Positions 19,630 to 29,801 are shown, counted from the stretch's first letter. The stretch: 64,000 nt of DNA from Aeromonas jandaei (GCF_037890695.1 NZ_CP149571.1:1006001-1070000), one strand, 5' to 3'. Program-made: numbers and translations. Notes: a model not told the origin generated them from the letters alone.

Positions 19630-20922
19630 TCACAGCTTGACCAGCTTGGCGTAGTAGAAGCCATCCATCTCGGCTTCACCCGGCAGGAACTGGCGACCCG
19701 GGCAATCCGGGGTGTCCTGTTCGTGCAACGGTACCAATTTGGCATCTTTGGTCGCGGCAAGGAAGGCGCGGATCTGCTCGCGGTTCTCTTCCGGCAGGAC
19801 GGAGCAGGTGGCGTAGAGCAGGGTACCGCCGCTCTTCAGCTTGCCCCAGAGGGCATTGAGAATCCGGCGTTGCAGCTCGGCCAGCTCACGAATGTCCTGA
19901 TCCCGGCGCAGCCACTTGATGTCGGGGTGGCGACGGATAACGCCGGTGGCGGAGCAGGGGGCATCCAGCAGAATGCGGTCGAACTGGCCTTCCGGCCACC
20001 ACTGTTCCGGTGCCGCGGCATCGCCGTGGATCACTTTGGCGGTCAGGCCGATGCGATCCAGGTTCTCCTGCACCCGCTTGAGGCGGTTCTCGTCGGCATC
20101 GACGGCGACCACGCCGGCCAGCTTGGGCTGACGCTCCAGCAGGTGGGCGGTCTTGCCGCCGGGGGCGGCGCAGGCATCCAGCACCAACTCACCCGGTTGC
20201 GGGTCGAGCAGGGCGGCCGCCTGTTGTGCTGCGCCATCCTGTACCGAGCAGTCACCGACTTCGAAGCCGGGCAGCTTGGTCACATCGCAGGGACGCTCCA
20301 GCAGGATGCAATCCTCGCCCTCTTCACCGGCCACCGCATTGATGCCGGCTTCGGCCATGCGGGCCAGCATCTGCTCGCGGCTCTGGCGCTGGCTGTTGTT
20401 GCGGATCCACATGGGGGGGCGCTGGTTGTTCGCCTCCATGATGAACTCCCACTCGTCGGGATAAGCCTGACGCAGGCGCTTGGTGAGCCACTCGGGGTGA
20501 CCGAGGCGCACGCTCGGCACGCGGTCGATACGCAGCAGAATCACTTCGGCGCTGCGCTGGAAGTTGCGCAGCACGCCGTTGATGAGGCCACGCAGGGAGG
20601 TGCCCTTGAGCAGCTTGACCGCGTTGACGGTCTCGGCCACCGCGGCGTGAGCCGGAATGCGGGTGTAGATGAGCTGGTAGAGGCCGACCAGGATGAGGTA
20701 GTGGAAGATGCGGCTCTTGTTCTTGAGCGGCTTGTCCATCATCTCGCCGACCGCCGCATCGAGGCGGGGCAGCCAGCGCAGGGTACCGTAGCAGAGTTCT
20801 TGCAGGAGGGCGCGATCGCGGGGCGCAACCTTCTCCTGGGCAGCAGGCAGAACGGCGGAGAGGGACTGGCCCTGATCCAGCACCTGTTGAATAACGAGAG
20901 CAGCCTGTGCGCGTGTTTTCAT
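19630..20922 (-). CDS. rsmB: 16S rRNA m5C967 methyltransferase RsmB
   Basis: A 430-residue enzyme that methylates C967 of 16S rRNA. An N-terminal NusB-like RNA-binding domain (~1-140) is followed by the RsmB methyltransferase core. SAM motif I is LVLDACAAPGGKTAHLL; motif IV is LLDAPCSATGVIRRHPDIKW; motif VI, with the catalytic Cys, is LLYATCSVLPEEN. Downstream of fmt and upstream of trkA. Length and domain order are normal. Confidence 0.95.
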   Translation of the reverse strand: MKTRAQAALVIQQVLDQGQSLSAVLPAAQEKVAPRDRALLQELCYGTLRWLPRLDAAVGEMMDKPLKNKSRIFHYLILVGLYQLIYTRIPAHAAVAETVNAVKLLKGTSLRGLINGVLRNFQRSAEVILLRIDRVPSVRLGHPEWLTKRLRQAYPDEWEFIMEANNQRPPMWIRNNSQRQSREQMLARMAEAGINAVAGEEGEDCILLERPCDVTKLPGFEVGDCSVQDGAAQQAAALLDPQPGELVLDACAAPGGKTAHLLERQPKLAGVVAVDADENRLKRVQENLDRIGLTAKVIHGDAAAPEQWWPEGQFDRILLDAPCSATGVIRRHPDIKWLRRDQDIRELAELQRRILNALWGKLKSGGTLLYATCSVLPEENREQIRAFLAATKDAKLVPLHEQDTPDCPGRQFLPGEAEMDGFYYAKLVKL

Positions 20923-20982
20923 AGTGTTACCTTAGATGCGCAAGTCGGGGCCTGGGCCCCGCTTGTGTCAATTCAATCCAGT

Positions 20983-21927
20983 TCAATTCAATTGCGTGCC
21001 GGGTTCAAACCAGTCGCGGCGAGAGTTGAGCAGGTCCGTCACGGACATCGCCTTCTTGCCGGGCGGCTGCAGGGTCAGCAGGCGCAGTACCCCTTTGCCG
21101 GTGGCGATATCGATCCCCTGCTTGTCGGCCTTGAGCAGGGTTCCGGCGGGCTGGCCATGGTCGCTGTCGATGACGGCGGCTTGCCATACCTTGACGGTCT
21201 GGTCAGCCACTTCGAACCAGCTGATGGGCCAGGGATTGAAGGCGCGGATGCAGCGCTCGATGGCGACGGCCTCCATCGACCAGTCGATGCGGGCCTCTTC
21301 CTTGGAGAGCTTCTCGGCGTAGTTGGCCAGCGCATCGTCTTGCACTTCGGCCGTGGTGTCGCCGGCGGCCATGGCGTCGATGGTGTCGACCAGCGCCTGC
21401 GGGCCCAGCTCGGCCAGCTTGTCATAGAGGCTGGCGGAGGTCTCGTCGGTGGCGATGGGGCAGGTCACTTTGCGGATCATGGCGCCGGTATCCAGCCCCA
21501 CATCCATCTGCATGATGGTGACGCCGGTTTCGGCATCGCCCGCCCAGATGGAGCGCTGGATCGGTGCGGCACCGCGCCAGCGCGGCAGCAGGGAGCCATG
21601 GACGTTGATGCAGCCCAGACGCGGGGTATCGAGCACCGCTTTGGGCAGGATCAGGCCATAGGCCACCACCACCATCAGGTCGGCGCCAAGGGCTGCCAGC
21701 TCGGCTTGCGCCTCTTCCTTGCGCAGGCTAGCCGGTTGATAAACCGGCAGATTATGGGCTAGCGCCAGCTCTTTGACCGGGCTGGCGGTGAGCTTCTGGC
21801 CGCGACCGGCGGGCTTGTCCGGCTGGGTATAAACGGCGACGACCTCGTGGTCGGAAGACAACAACGCCGCCAGGTGACGGGCGGCGAAGTCGGGAGTACC
21901 GGCAAAAATCAGTTTCAACTTATTCAA
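20983..21927 (-). CDS. fmt: Methionyl-tRNA formyltransferase
   Basis: A 314-residue enzyme that formylates initiator Met-tRNA using 10-formyltetrahydrofolate. The catalytic domain shows [12 protein letters not shown], the folate-site [16 protein letters not shown] and the catalytic Asp region [11 protein letters not shown]-terminal OB-like tRNA-binding domain follows. The start is TTG at 21927, supported by GAGGAT upstream and by alignment of [19 protein letters not shown] with the family. It begins 12 bases after def, the usual def-fmt pair. Confidence 0.94.
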   Translation of the reverse strand: MNKLKLIFAGTPDFAARHLAALLSSDHEVVAVYTQPDKPAGRGQKLTASPVKELALAHNLPVYQPASLRKEEAQAELAALGADLMVVVAYGLILPKAVLDTPRLGCINVHGSLLPRWRGAAPIQRSIWAGDAETGVTIMQMDVGLDTGAMIRKVTCPIATDETSASLYDKLAELGPQALVDTIDAMAAGDTTAEVQDDALANYAEKLSKEEARIDWSMEAVAIERCIRAFNPWPISWFEVADQTVKVWQAAVIDSDHGQPAGTLLKADKQGIDIATGKGVLRLLTLQPPGKKAMSVTDLLNSRRDWFEPGTQLN

Positions 21928-21939
21928 CGGGGCAGATCC

Positions 21940-22452
21940 TCAGAGGGCTTTGCGATCTTCACGGGCCATCTTTTCCAGCTTCTGGCGAATGCGCTGGCGC
22001 TTGAGCGGGGACAGGTAATCCACAAACAGTTTGCCCATCAGGTGATCCATCTCGTGCTGGATGCAGATGGCGAGCAGATCGTCCGCTTCCAGTTCAAATG
22101 GCTTGCCATGGCGATCCAGCGCGCGGATCTTGATCTGTTCGGCGCGCGGCACCAGAGCTCGGCTGCCGGGCACGGAAAGGCAACCCTCTTCGATGCCGGT
22201 GCTGCCACACTGGGAGATGACTTCCGGATTGATCAATACCAGAGGGTCTTCACGGTTTTCAGAGACATCGATCACTATGATGCGCTGATGAATGTCCACC
22301 TGTGTTGCAGCCAGGCCGATGCCTTCCTCTGCGTACATGGTTTCGAACATATCATCTACAATTTGCTGTAACTCGGGTGTAAAGGTCTCGACAGGGGCTG
22401 CGACGGTGCGCAAGCGCTCATCGGGAAAACGCAATACATCTAGAATGGCCAT
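21940..22452 (-). CDS. def: Peptide deformylase
   Basis: A 170-residue metalloenzyme (Fe2+ in most relatives) that removes the formyl group from nascent proteins. All three signature motifs are present: EGIGLAATQ (motif 1), EEGCLSVPG with the metal Cys (motif 2) and QHEMDHLMG with the two metal His and catalytic Glu (motif 3). It is first in the def-fmt-rsmB unit and divergent from a LysM gene with about 108 bases between starts. Confidence 0.96.
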   Translation of the reverse strand: MAILDVLRFPDERLRTVAAPVETFTPELQQIVDDMFETMYAEEGIGLAATQVDIHQRIIVIDVSENREDPLVLINPEVISQCGSTGIEEGCLSVPGSRALVPRAEQIKIRALDRHGKPFELEADDLLAICIQHEMDHLMGKLFVDYLSPLKRQRIRQKLEKMAREDRKAL

Positions 22453-22560
22453 AGTTTTTTCTTTAGTTTCGTATAAATGCAGTCAATATTGGCGTAATTC
22501 TAGTCATTTACGCCGACAAAAAACAGCAACACTTTGCGCGCAGAAGTAACAGGGAGTGTT

Positions 22561-23652
22561 ATGTATCTGAAGCGAACCATCCTGGCTTGTCTGCTGGTTG
22601 CCGCGAGCCCGACTCTGCTGGCCGACCAGTTGAGGCTTAAAGCTGGCTATCCCGAGAGCTATGTCGTGCAAAAAGGCGACACATTGTGGGACATCTCCGG
22701 CAAATATCTCTCCGAGCCCTGGCTCTGGCCCCGTCTCTGGAATATCAACCCTCAGATTGCCAATCCGCACTGGATCTACCCGGGTGATGTGCTGCAACTG
22801 AGCTGGGTCAATGGCGAACCCCGTCTTGGCAAGGCGATGCAAGGGGGCAAGCAGGTCATTCGCCTGAGCCCGAAAAACCGCTACGAGAGCAAAGCCAATC
22901 CCATTCCTACCCTTCCTATCAGCGAGATTGGCCCGTTTTTGCAGACCGACCATATTCTTGCCAACGCTCAGGAAGGAAAAAAACTGCCCTATCTGCTGGG
23001 GTCGGATGAAAAACATATCGGCATGCTGGAGGGGGATACTCTCTATGTCCAGGGGTCTTTGACCCCGGGCCAGATGTATGGTGTGTACCACCCCGGTGCA
23101 ATCTACAAGGATCGCGATACAGGCGAGCTGCTTGGGCAGGAGGCCGTGCTCACCGGTATCGTTCGCGCTGTGGCGCGCCTGGATGGTGATCGCACCGAAG
23201 TGACTCTGACTCACAACCAGAGGGAGGTGCTGCAGGGTGACAAGGTGATGCCGCTACCCGAGCAGGAGAGTATGCCTGCCGTATTCATGCCCAAGGCGGC
23301 ACCTGCCATCCAGCCGGGCTATATCGTTGACCTGCCCAGCAAGGCTCGAGGCGGTGGCAAGTTCGACGTGGTGCTCATCAACAAGGGGAGTCGGGATCAG
23401 CTGTCGGCTGGCGATGTGCTCGATATCCGTCGTCCCGGCGCTGCGCTGGTGACCAAGAACGGTACTGTCCAGTACAAAGAGCTCTCGTCGGTCTACAACA
23501 AGGTGTTTTACAGCAGCAACAAAAAGGCGCCACTGCCTTCCGAAGCGATTGCCCGGGTCATGCTGTTCAAGGTGTATGACAAGCTGAGTTACGGCCTCAT
23601 CATGCAGAGCAAGGACATGGTGAGTACTGGTTATCAGGTAACTCACTTCTGA
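22561..23652 (+). CDS. Exported LysM-domain protein
   Basis: A 363-residue periplasmic protein predicted to bind peptidoglycan. A signal peptide (about residues 1-22, cleavage near LLA-DQ) precedes one LysM domain (YVVQKGDTLWDISGKYLSEP, residues ~38-57, continuing through NPQIANPHWIYPGDVL). The remaining ~270 residues form an uncharacterised C-terminal region. The ATG at 22561 follows an AGGGAG site; a longer frame would add nine residues ahead of the signal peptide. Position between def and dprA is conserved in Vibrio- and Aeromonas-like genomes. It ends 2 bases before dprA. Confidence 0.85.
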   Translation: MYLKRTILACLLVAASPTLLADQLRLKAGYPESYVVQKGDTLWDISGKYLSEPWLWPRLWNINPQIANPHWIYPGDVLQLSWVNGEPRLGKAMQGGKQVIRLSPKNRYESKANPIPTLPISEIGPFLQTDHILANAQEGKKLPYLLGSDEKHIGMLEGDTLYVQGSLTPGQMYGVYHPGAIYKDRDTGELLGQEAVLTGIVRAVARLDGDRTEVTLTHNQREVLQGDKVMPLPEQESMPAVFMPKAAPAIQPGYIVDLPSKARGGGKFDVVLINKGSRDQLSAGDVLDIRRPGAALVTKNGTVQYKELSSVYNKVFYSSNKKAPLPSEAIARVMLFKVYDKLSYGLIMQSKDMVSTGYQVTHF

Positions 23653-23654
23653 CC

Positions 23655-24770
23655 GTGCACTATTCCGACGAGCGCCTTGCTCTCTGGCTTTCGCTGGATG
23701 CCGTCGCCGGTATCGGCCCGGTGACGGCAGCCCGTCTGCTGGAGCGGGTTGGCGGCGATATTCAGCAGCTGTTTCAGTGTGACGAAACGCAGTTGCACCA
23801 GATGGGGCTGTCGCCAGAGCAGATCCGCCAATTGCGCTGGCCATCACCTGTTATCGAGCAGAGCCTGATGTGGGCTACTCAGCGCGGCAATTCACTACTC
23901 CCGCAGGATCATCCCGCTTACCCTGCCTTGCTCAGGGAGATCCCCGCCGCCCCCTTGCTGCTCTACTGCCGTGGCGAGCTTTCTGCTTTGTCTCTCCCGC
24001 AGCTGGCGATGGTGGGTACCCGCCATCCAACCTATGCCGGCAAGGATAATGCAGCCCGTCTTTGTAGCGAGCTGGTTGGCTGCGGTTTGGCGATCACCTC
24101 GGGTCTGGCGCTTGGTATCGATGGCGTCTGCCATCAGCAGGCCCTGGCCGCCGGAGGCATGACCCTGGCGGTGTTGGGGTCAGGGCTGGATCAGCTCTAT
24201 CCCAAACGCCATCACGCGCTGGCGGCGGCGATACTCGAGCGGGGCGGGGTATTGATTTCCGAGCTGGCGCCGGACAAAGGGCCGCTGGCTGAACATTTTC
24301 CCCGCCGCAACCGTATCATCAGTGGCTTATCCCTTGGCACTCTGGTGGTTGAGGCAACCGAGCAGAGTGGCTCGCTCATTACGGCGCGCTATGCGCTTGA
24401 GCAGGGCCGCGAGGTATTTGCGGTGCCCGGAGCGCCGCAAAACGGGCAGGCAACCGGGTGCAATAAATTAATTCAGCAGGGGGCCAAACTTGTGTTGAGT
24501 GCGGCCGATATAGTGGAAGAGCTGCCCGAATGGGCAGTGCGGTTGCCGGAACCGGTCGTATCATCTGAGCAATCGCATAATAGCGAATTGCCTTATGCAG
24601 ATTTGTTGGATAACGTAGATTACGAGACCACAAGTGTGGATACCGTCGCCGAGCGGGCCCAGCTTCCTGTCGAAGTGGTATTAGGCAGGTTGGTAGAGCT
24701 GGAGCTGGCCGGAGCAGTCACGGCGGTCGCCGGTGGATACGTCAGAGCGAGGAGGGTGAATCATGTTTGA
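23655..24770 (+). CDS. dprA: DNA-processing protein DprA (Smf)
   Basis: A 371-residue protein that loads RecA on incoming single-stranded DNA during transformation. After an N-terminal helix-hairpin-helix/SAM-like region comes the Rossmann-like DprA core, with VGTRHPTYAGKDNAARL, SGLALGIDGVCHQQAL, LGSGLDQLYPKRH, FPRRNRIISGLS and TARYALEQGREVFAVPG. A C-terminal winged-helix domain ends the protein. The start is GTG, two bases past the preceding stop, which suggests coupling. Its downstream neighbour smg overlaps it by 8 bases. Confidence 0.93.
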   Translation: MHYSDERLALWLSLDAVAGIGPVTAARLLERVGGDIQQLFQCDETQLHQMGLSPEQIRQLRWPSPVIEQSLMWATQRGNSLLPQDHPAYPALLREIPAAPLLLYCRGELSALSLPQLAMVGTRHPTYAGKDNAARLCSELVGCGLAITSGLALGIDGVCHQQALAAGGMTLAVLGSGLDQLYPKRHHALAAAILERGGVLISELAPDKGPLAEHFPRRNRIISGLSLGTLVVEATEQSGSLITARYALEQGREVFAVPGAPQNGQATGCNKLIQQGAKLVLSAADIVEELPEWAVRLPEPVVSSEQSHNSELPYADLLDNVDYETTSVDTVAERAQLPVEVVLGRLVELELAGAVTAVAGGYVRARRVNHV

Positions 24771-25236
24771 TGTATTGATGTACCTTTTCGAGACCTACAT
24801 CCACAGCGATGCAGATGTGATGGTCGAGCAGAATGAACTCACCGACGAGCTGAGCCGTGCCGGCTTCGACAAGGAAGAGATCGACAAGGCGCTGACCTGG
24901 CTGGAGCGGCTGGCCAATCTGCATGACAGCGAGCGGGAGGTCTATGTAGCCGCCAGCGCGCAAGGCTCCATGCGTATCTATGCTCCGCAAGAGCTGGCTC
25001 GTCTCAGCACCGAGTGCCGCGGTTTTCTGCTGTTTCTGGAGCAGGCTCAGGTACTTAACGCCGAGACCCGCGAGATTTGCATCGAGCGCCTGCTCGAGCT
25101 GGATAAGCCGGACATCGAGCTGGATGACCTCAAGTGGGTTGTCATGATGGTGCTATTCAACGTGCCGGGCAGTGAAAATGCCTACCAGCAGATGGAAGAG
25201 CTGGTGTTTGACGAATCAGACGGCGTCATTCACTGA
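24763..25236 (+). CDS. smg: Smg family protein (DUF494)
   Basis: A 157-residue soluble acidic protein of the Smg/DUF494 family. The N-terminus MFDVLMYLFETYIHSDADV and the later WVVMMVLFNVPGSENAYQQMEELVF are family hallmarks. The function is not established; the gene is named for being next to smf (dprA), and here it overlaps dprA by 8 bases. The smg-dprA neighbourhood near def-fmt is conserved. Confidence 0.92.
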   Translation: MFDVLMYLFETYIHSDADVMVEQNELTDELSRAGFDKEEIDKALTWLERLANLHDSEREVYVAASAQGSMRIYAPQELARLSTECRGFLLFLEQAQVLNAETREICIERLLELDKPDIELDDLKWVVMMVLFNVPGSENAYQQMEELVFDESDGVIH

Positions 25237-25291
25237 CAGTCCGGTGCCGCGCTGGTAGAATTCAGGCCATCTGGATTTAAAGGCGCGGCCC

Positions 25292-25849
25292 ATGTCAAAA
25301 ATCGATCACCACCTCTTTTCAGCCCACGAACATGCCTTCGAGCGCGAGCCGTGCCCGCAGTGCGGGGCCGAGCTGGTGATCCGTCAGGGCAAACATAGCC
25401 CCTTTCTCGGTTGTTCTGCCTACCCCGCCTGTGACTATATTCGTTCTCTGACGCCATCCGGCCGCGATATCGAGAAGGTGCTTGAGGGCTCTGCCTGTCC
25501 CGAATGCGGTCAGCCGCTGGCGATCAAGAAGGGGCGTTATGGTCTGTTTGTCGGCTGTACTCACTATCCGGCCTGCCAGCATATCGAATCCCTGCAGGAG
25601 AGCGACGATACCCAGATCCTCTGCCCGGAGTGTGGCAAGGGCCATCTGGTGAGCCGCACCTCCCGCTACGGCAAGCAGTTTTACTCCTGCGACGGCTATC
25701 CACACTGCAAATATGTGGTGAATGACAAGCCGGTTCCCATGCCTTGCCCGCAGTGTGGCTGGGGCATCATGGTTGAGAAAAAGGTGCGGGGAACGCTGCG
25801 CTGGGTCTGTCCGCAAAAGAAATGCGGCCATCAAAGTGAGCGGGTATAA
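25292..25849 (+). CDS. Topoisomerase-type C4 zinc finger protein (YrdD-like)
   Basis: A 185-residue protein built almost entirely of topoisomerase I-type C4 zinc ribbons. Cys pairs appear as CPQCGAEL...CSAYPAC, CPECGQPL...CTHYPAC, CPECGKGH...CDGYPHC and a final CPQCGWG...CPQKKCG, so four modules are visible. There is no topoisomerase catalytic domain. This type is thought to bind DNA or RNA. It lies between smg and purE, the same neighbourhood as yrdD in Escherichia coli. Confidence 0.85.
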   Translation: MSKIDHHLFSAHEHAFEREPCPQCGAELVIRQGKHSPFLGCSAYPACDYIRSLTPSGRDIEKVLEGSACPECGQPLAIKKGRYGLFVGCTHYPACQHIESLQESDDTQILCPECGKGHLVSRTSRYGKQFYSCDGYPHCKYVVNDKPVPMPCPQCGWGIMVEKKVRGTLRWVCPQKKCGHQSERV

Positions 25850-25924
25850 TCGCGCCGCCATAACGGAACTAAAACGTTTTCGGCGAACTTCAACCCCCCC
25901 ACTTGGAGTAAGGAAATTCCCACC

Positions 25925-26428
25925 ATGAAGAAACCCTTTGTTGCCGTACTGATGGGCTCTGACTCTGATTTCCCCGTGATGCAAGCCACCCTTGAAGTGC
26001 TCAAGTCGTTTGATATCACTGTGGAAGTCAAAGTGACTTCAGCCCACCGGACTCCGGCTGCGACCCACCAGTATGTGACCGATGCCGAGGCCCGTGGCTG
26101 TAAGGTATTTATCTGTGCTGCCGGTCTGGCTGCCCATCTGGCAGGGGCAGTTGCAGGTATCACCACGCGTCCCGTGATCGGGGTGCCCATCGATGGTGGC
26201 CCGCTGAAAGGGCTGGATGCGCTGCTCTCTACCGTGCAGATGCCGGGCGGTGTACCGGTAGCGACCGTTGCCATCGGCAAGGCGGGAGCCAAGAATGCCG
26301 GTTATCTGGCAGCTCAGCTGCTGGCTGTCGCTGACGACGAGCTGGCCGCAAGAGTGCGTGCCGAACGCCAGAAGAGCGCCGAAGAGGTGATGGCGAAAGA
26401 TGCTGCCCTGCAGGCGCAGCTCAAGTAA
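25925..26428 (+). CDS. purE: N5-carboxyaminoimidazole ribonucleotide mutase PurE
   Basis: A 167-residue class I PurE that converts N5-CAIR to CAIR in purine synthesis. The active-site motifs are intact: MGSDSDFPVMQ near the N-terminus, SAHRTP (catalytic His) and the GGPLKGLDALLSTVQMP loop. Unlike Escherichia coli, purK does not follow; the next gene is tsaC. A good ribosome site (AAGGAA) lies just upstream. Confidence 0.95.
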   Translation: MKKPFVAVLMGSDSDFPVMQATLEVLKSFDITVEVKVTSAHRTPAATHQYVTDAEARGCKVFICAAGLAAHLAGAVAGITTRPVIGVPIDGGPLKGLDALLSTVQMPGGVPVATVAIGKAGAKNAGYLAAQLLAVADDELAARVRAERQKSAEEVMAKDAALQAQLK

Positions 26429-26549
26429 GTTTCAAGGTGGCCGCCTGTTGCACGGTGCTTCTCTCCGGAATGCCGGGTTTGCAGCGGCGGCCATTGTGTT
26501 GATAGCAACCCAATGATGAGGCGGCAGCTGGACTGCCGCATTTTTTCTG

Positions 26550-27110
26550 ATGCAAAACGAATTTGAACAAGCGGTTGCCGCGCTCAAGAGCGAAGGAGTG
26601 ATCGCCTATGCAACCGAGGCGGTCTTCGGTCTGGGTTGTGATCCGGATTCTGAACTGGCCGTGCAGCGTCTGCTCGATATCAAGCAGCGCCCGGTGGAGA
26701 AGGGCTTGATCCTGATTGCGGCCGAACTGGGGCAACTGCTCGATTATATCGATCTGAGTCAGCTCACCGCAGAGCAGCTGGCTCGGGTTGAGGCCAGCTG
26801 GCCAGGCCCTTTTACCTGGATCATGCCTGCCAAGCCCGATACTCCCTCATGGCTGACCGGTCAGTTCGATACGCTGGCAGTGCGGGTCACGGCGCATCCG
26901 CAGGTACAAGGGCTGTGTCGGGCCTTTGGCAAGCCGCTGGTCTCTACCAGCGCCAACCAGACTGGCGAAGAGCCGGCTCGCCGCGTGGCCGATATCGGCG
27001 AACAGCTGGCAAGCAAGCTGGCCTATATCCTGCCGGGTGAGGTGGGTGGGCAAGCCAACCCCTCCGAAATCAAGGATGCCAGAAGCGGTGCAATCATCCG
27101 CCCTTCCTGA
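26550..27110 (+). CDS. tsaC: Threonylcarbamoyl-AMP synthase TsaC
   Basis: A 186-residue YrdC/Sua5-type enzyme that forms threonylcarbamoyl-AMP for the t6A37 modification of ANN-decoding tRNAs. Conserved elements are [38 protein letters not shown] and [14 protein letters not shown]. There is no Sua5 C-terminal domain, as expected for TsaC. It sits ahead of hemF and aroE, similar to the yrdD-tsaC-aroE order of Escherichia coli. Confidence 0.94.
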   Translation: MQNEFEQAVAALKSEGVIAYATEAVFGLGCDPDSELAVQRLLDIKQRPVEKGLILIAAELGQLLDYIDLSQLTAEQLARVEASWPGPFTWIMPAKPDTPSWLTGQFDTLAVRVTAHPQVQGLCRAFGKPLVSTSANQTGEEPARRVADIGEQLASKLAYILPGEVGGQANPSEIKDARSGAIIRPS

Positions 27111-27200
27111 ATGGCGGGCCGCTTTGCGGCCATGCCGGCGGGCTAGCCTGCCTGTAATATCACTATAAAAAATGAGCGGGACTCTGTAGATCCCGCCTGA

Positions 27201-28121
<921 letters not shown>

Positions 28122-28124
28122 ACG

Positions 28125-28145
28125 AAGGGGCCATAACGGCCCCTT
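28125..28145 (+). terminator. Terminator of hemF
   Basis: Stem AAGGGGCC/GGCCCCTT with an ATAAC loop and a run of five T, immediately after the hemF stop. Confidence 0.85.
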
Positions 28146-28224
28146 TTTGTTAGCCGATATTCGACTTGTTCCTGCAGGGGAAAAACCGTTAAATCGGGAG
28201 ATTGCCCTATAAAGGAACTGTTTG

Positions 28225-29046
28225 ATGGATCGTTATCTGGTTTTTGGCCACCCGGTGCGCCACAGTAAATCCCCTTTCATTCACACCCTGTTTGCCAGAC
28301 AGACCCAGCAAGAGCTGGAGTACGGGTTGGCCGAACCTACGATGGATGAATTTGCCCGCACTCTGCGGGACTTCTTTGATCGGGGCGGCAAGGGCTGCAA
28401 TGTCACCGTGCCGTTCAAGGAGCAGGCATTCGCGCTGGTTGATCGGCTGAGCCCAAGGGCAAAACGGGCGGGGGCAGTCAATACCATCAAACTGACCGAT
28501 GACAGTGTGCTGCTTGGCGATAACACCGATGGTGCCGGGCTGGTGGCGGATCTCAAGGCTCATGGCGTGACGTTGACCGGAAGCCGGATCCTGCTGCTGG
28601 GGGCCGGAGGCGCCGCTCGAGGTGCTCTGGCTCCACTGCTGGCCGAACATCCGGCCGAGGTGGTGATCGTCAACCGTACCCACGCCCGGGCAGAACAACT
28701 GGCTGCCGAATTCCGCGACCTGGGTAGTGTCAGCGCCCTGACGTATGAACAGCTGGCCGGTCATTTTGATCTTGTTATCAACTCCACGTCGGCCAGTCTG
28801 CAGGGTGAGCTGCCGCCGCTGGCTCCCGGTCTGATCCACGCCGATATTGCTATCTACGACATGATGTATGGTGCAACGGATACCCCCTTCATTGGTTGGG
28901 CCAAGCAACATGGCGCCCGTCAAACCATGGATGGGCTCGGCATGCTGGTCGAACAGGCTGCCGAGGCGTTTACCGTGTGGCGTGGAATCCGTCCAGGGAC
29001 TAAACAGGTATTGAGAGAGTTGAAGCGTAACTTGGGGGTGATATGA
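28225..29046 (+). CDS. aroE: Shikimate dehydrogenase
   Basis: A 273-residue NADP-dependent enzyme that reduces 3-dehydroshikimate in aromatic amino-acid synthesis. The substrate domain has GHPVRHSKSPFIH and NVTVPFKEQAF with the catalytic Lys. The NADP domain has LLGAGGAARGAL and the NRTHARA loop. The ATG at 28225 follows AAGGAA; a TTG one codon earlier is rejected. It overlaps the next gene by 4 bases (ATGA). Confidence 0.95.
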   Translation: MDRYLVFGHPVRHSKSPFIHTLFARQTQQELEYGLAEPTMDEFARTLRDFFDRGGKGCNVTVPFKEQAFALVDRLSPRAKRAGAVNTIKLTDDSVLLGDNTDGAGLVADLKAHGVTLTGSRILLLGAGGAARGALAPLLAEHPAEVVIVNRTHARAEQLAAEFRDLGSVSALTYEQLAGHFDLVINSTSASLQGELPPLAPGLIHADIAIYDMMYGATDTPFIGWAKQHGARQTMDGLGMLVEQAAEAFTVWRGIRPGTKQVLRELKRNLGVI

Positions 29047-29303
29047 ACCAGGGTATTCTGTTTCCTGATCTGATGGAGTGGCAGGCTCAGGAGATGCGGG
29101 TGCATTTTCCTGCCCAGCAGATGGGGGCACTGATCAACTGTTATATCAGCCTGCGTCGGCTGGAGAAGATGACTGGTCTGGCTCTGAGCCGAGAGGATGA
29201 CATCCTGCGAGCGTTCGAAAGCGTGCGTTTTGATATTGAGGATTTGGCTGAAAAACTCATTGAAGAACAATCATTTGCTGAAGATGGTGCCATCTATCTG
29301 TAG
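29043..29303 (+). CDS. DUF1488 family protein (YrdB-like)
   Basis: An 86-residue acidic protein of the DUF1488 family. The opening MNQGILFPDLMEWQAQ and the C-terminal FDIEDLAEKLIEEQS correspond to the Escherichia coli YrdB pattern. It is translationally coupled to aroE by a 4-base overlap, the same arrangement as aroE-yrdB. The function is unknown. Confidence 0.8.
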   Translation: MNQGILFPDLMEWQAQEMRVHFPAQQMGALINCYISLRRLEKMTGLALSREDDILRAFESVRFDIEDLAEKLIEEQSFAEDGAIYL

Positions 29304-29399
29304 ATTTTCAAAGTTTTTTTCCTTTGCAGCGGAACTTCATCGATTTTCTGCTGACTAACTTGATAGTTGAGGAAGTGCTAGCTAGTCACCTTTATAACT

Positions 29400-29427
29400 C
29401 CCCGGTATTCGTACTGGGGATTTTTTT
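29400..29427 (+). terminator. Terminator of the aroE-DUF1488 unit
   Basis: Eight-bp stem CCCCGGTA/TACTGGGG (one G-U pair) closed by a TTCG tetraloop and followed by seven T, 97 bases after the DUF1488 stop. Confidence 0.85.
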
Positions 29428-29492
29428 ATCTATTTGAAATAAAAGTATTTTTTATAAAGCAAAAACTCGTGAAACTAAATTACATAAATTAC

Positions 29493-29521
29493 TTTCACTT
29501 TTTGCTGCTTTGCTGTACAGT
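29493..29521 (+). promoter_or_regulatory. Promoter region of spf
   Basis: A -10 TACAGT at 29516-29521 ends 7 bases before the Spot 42 5' end. The -35 region is weak (TTTCAC at 29493-29498 with 17-base spacing). A GTGAAA...TTTCAC inverted arrangement lies upstream. Spot 42 is repressed by CRP-cAMP in enterics; I could not align a clean CRP box. Confidence 0.45.
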
Positions 29522-29528
29522 TGTCTGC

Positions 29529-29633
29529 GTAGGGTACAGAGGTAAGATGTTCTATCTTTCAGACCTTTTATTTCACGTAATTGAATGTGGCTGAATAGCG
29601 GCCCCGATGAGTTTCTCGTCGGGGTGTTTTTTT
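29529..29633 (+). ncRNA. spf: Spot 42 small RNA
   Basis: An approximately 105-nt Hfq-dependent sRNA that in enterics and Vibrios represses secondary carbon metabolism. The 5' part (GTAGGGTACAGAGGTAAGAT at 29529-29548, then TTCTATCTTTCAGACCTTTT) is almost identical to the Escherichia coli RNA as I remember it. The TTTCACGTAAT and GGCTGAATA segments are also kept, while the terminator stem has diverged (CCCCGATGAG...CTCGTCGGGG plus seven T). Synteny agrees: it lies next to engB, as in enterics, although polA is replaced here by the aroE cluster. Confidence 0.95.
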
Positions 29634-29691
29634 ATGCGCAGCATTTAGAGTAAAAGCTTTAATTTGTCGATGCGTTTGCTAAAATGGGGTC

Positions 29692-29801
29692 GATTCTTGA
29701 GGTACACCGGTCGTCTGGTGCTCGAGATTCAGCTTCTTCCCAATTTTTTGAACTTATTGTTTAAGGCTGGATGGCAGAACTGTCGTCCAGCCTCATTTTT
29801 A
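29692..29801 (+). ncRNA. Candidate small RNA downstream of spf
   Basis: An orphan transcription unit is suggested by a -10-like TAAAAT at 29680-29685 and an excellent Rho-independent terminator at 29765-29800. The terminator stem is about 12 bp (outer GGCTGGA/TCCAGCC, inner CAG/CTG) followed by five T. Between them are a small hairpin, CACCGG/CTGGTG at 29705-29720, and a pyrimidine-rich single-stranded stretch. There is no open frame of note. The -35 is weak. I do not recognise the sequence; it could instead be a read-through terminator for spf. Confidence 0.45.
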
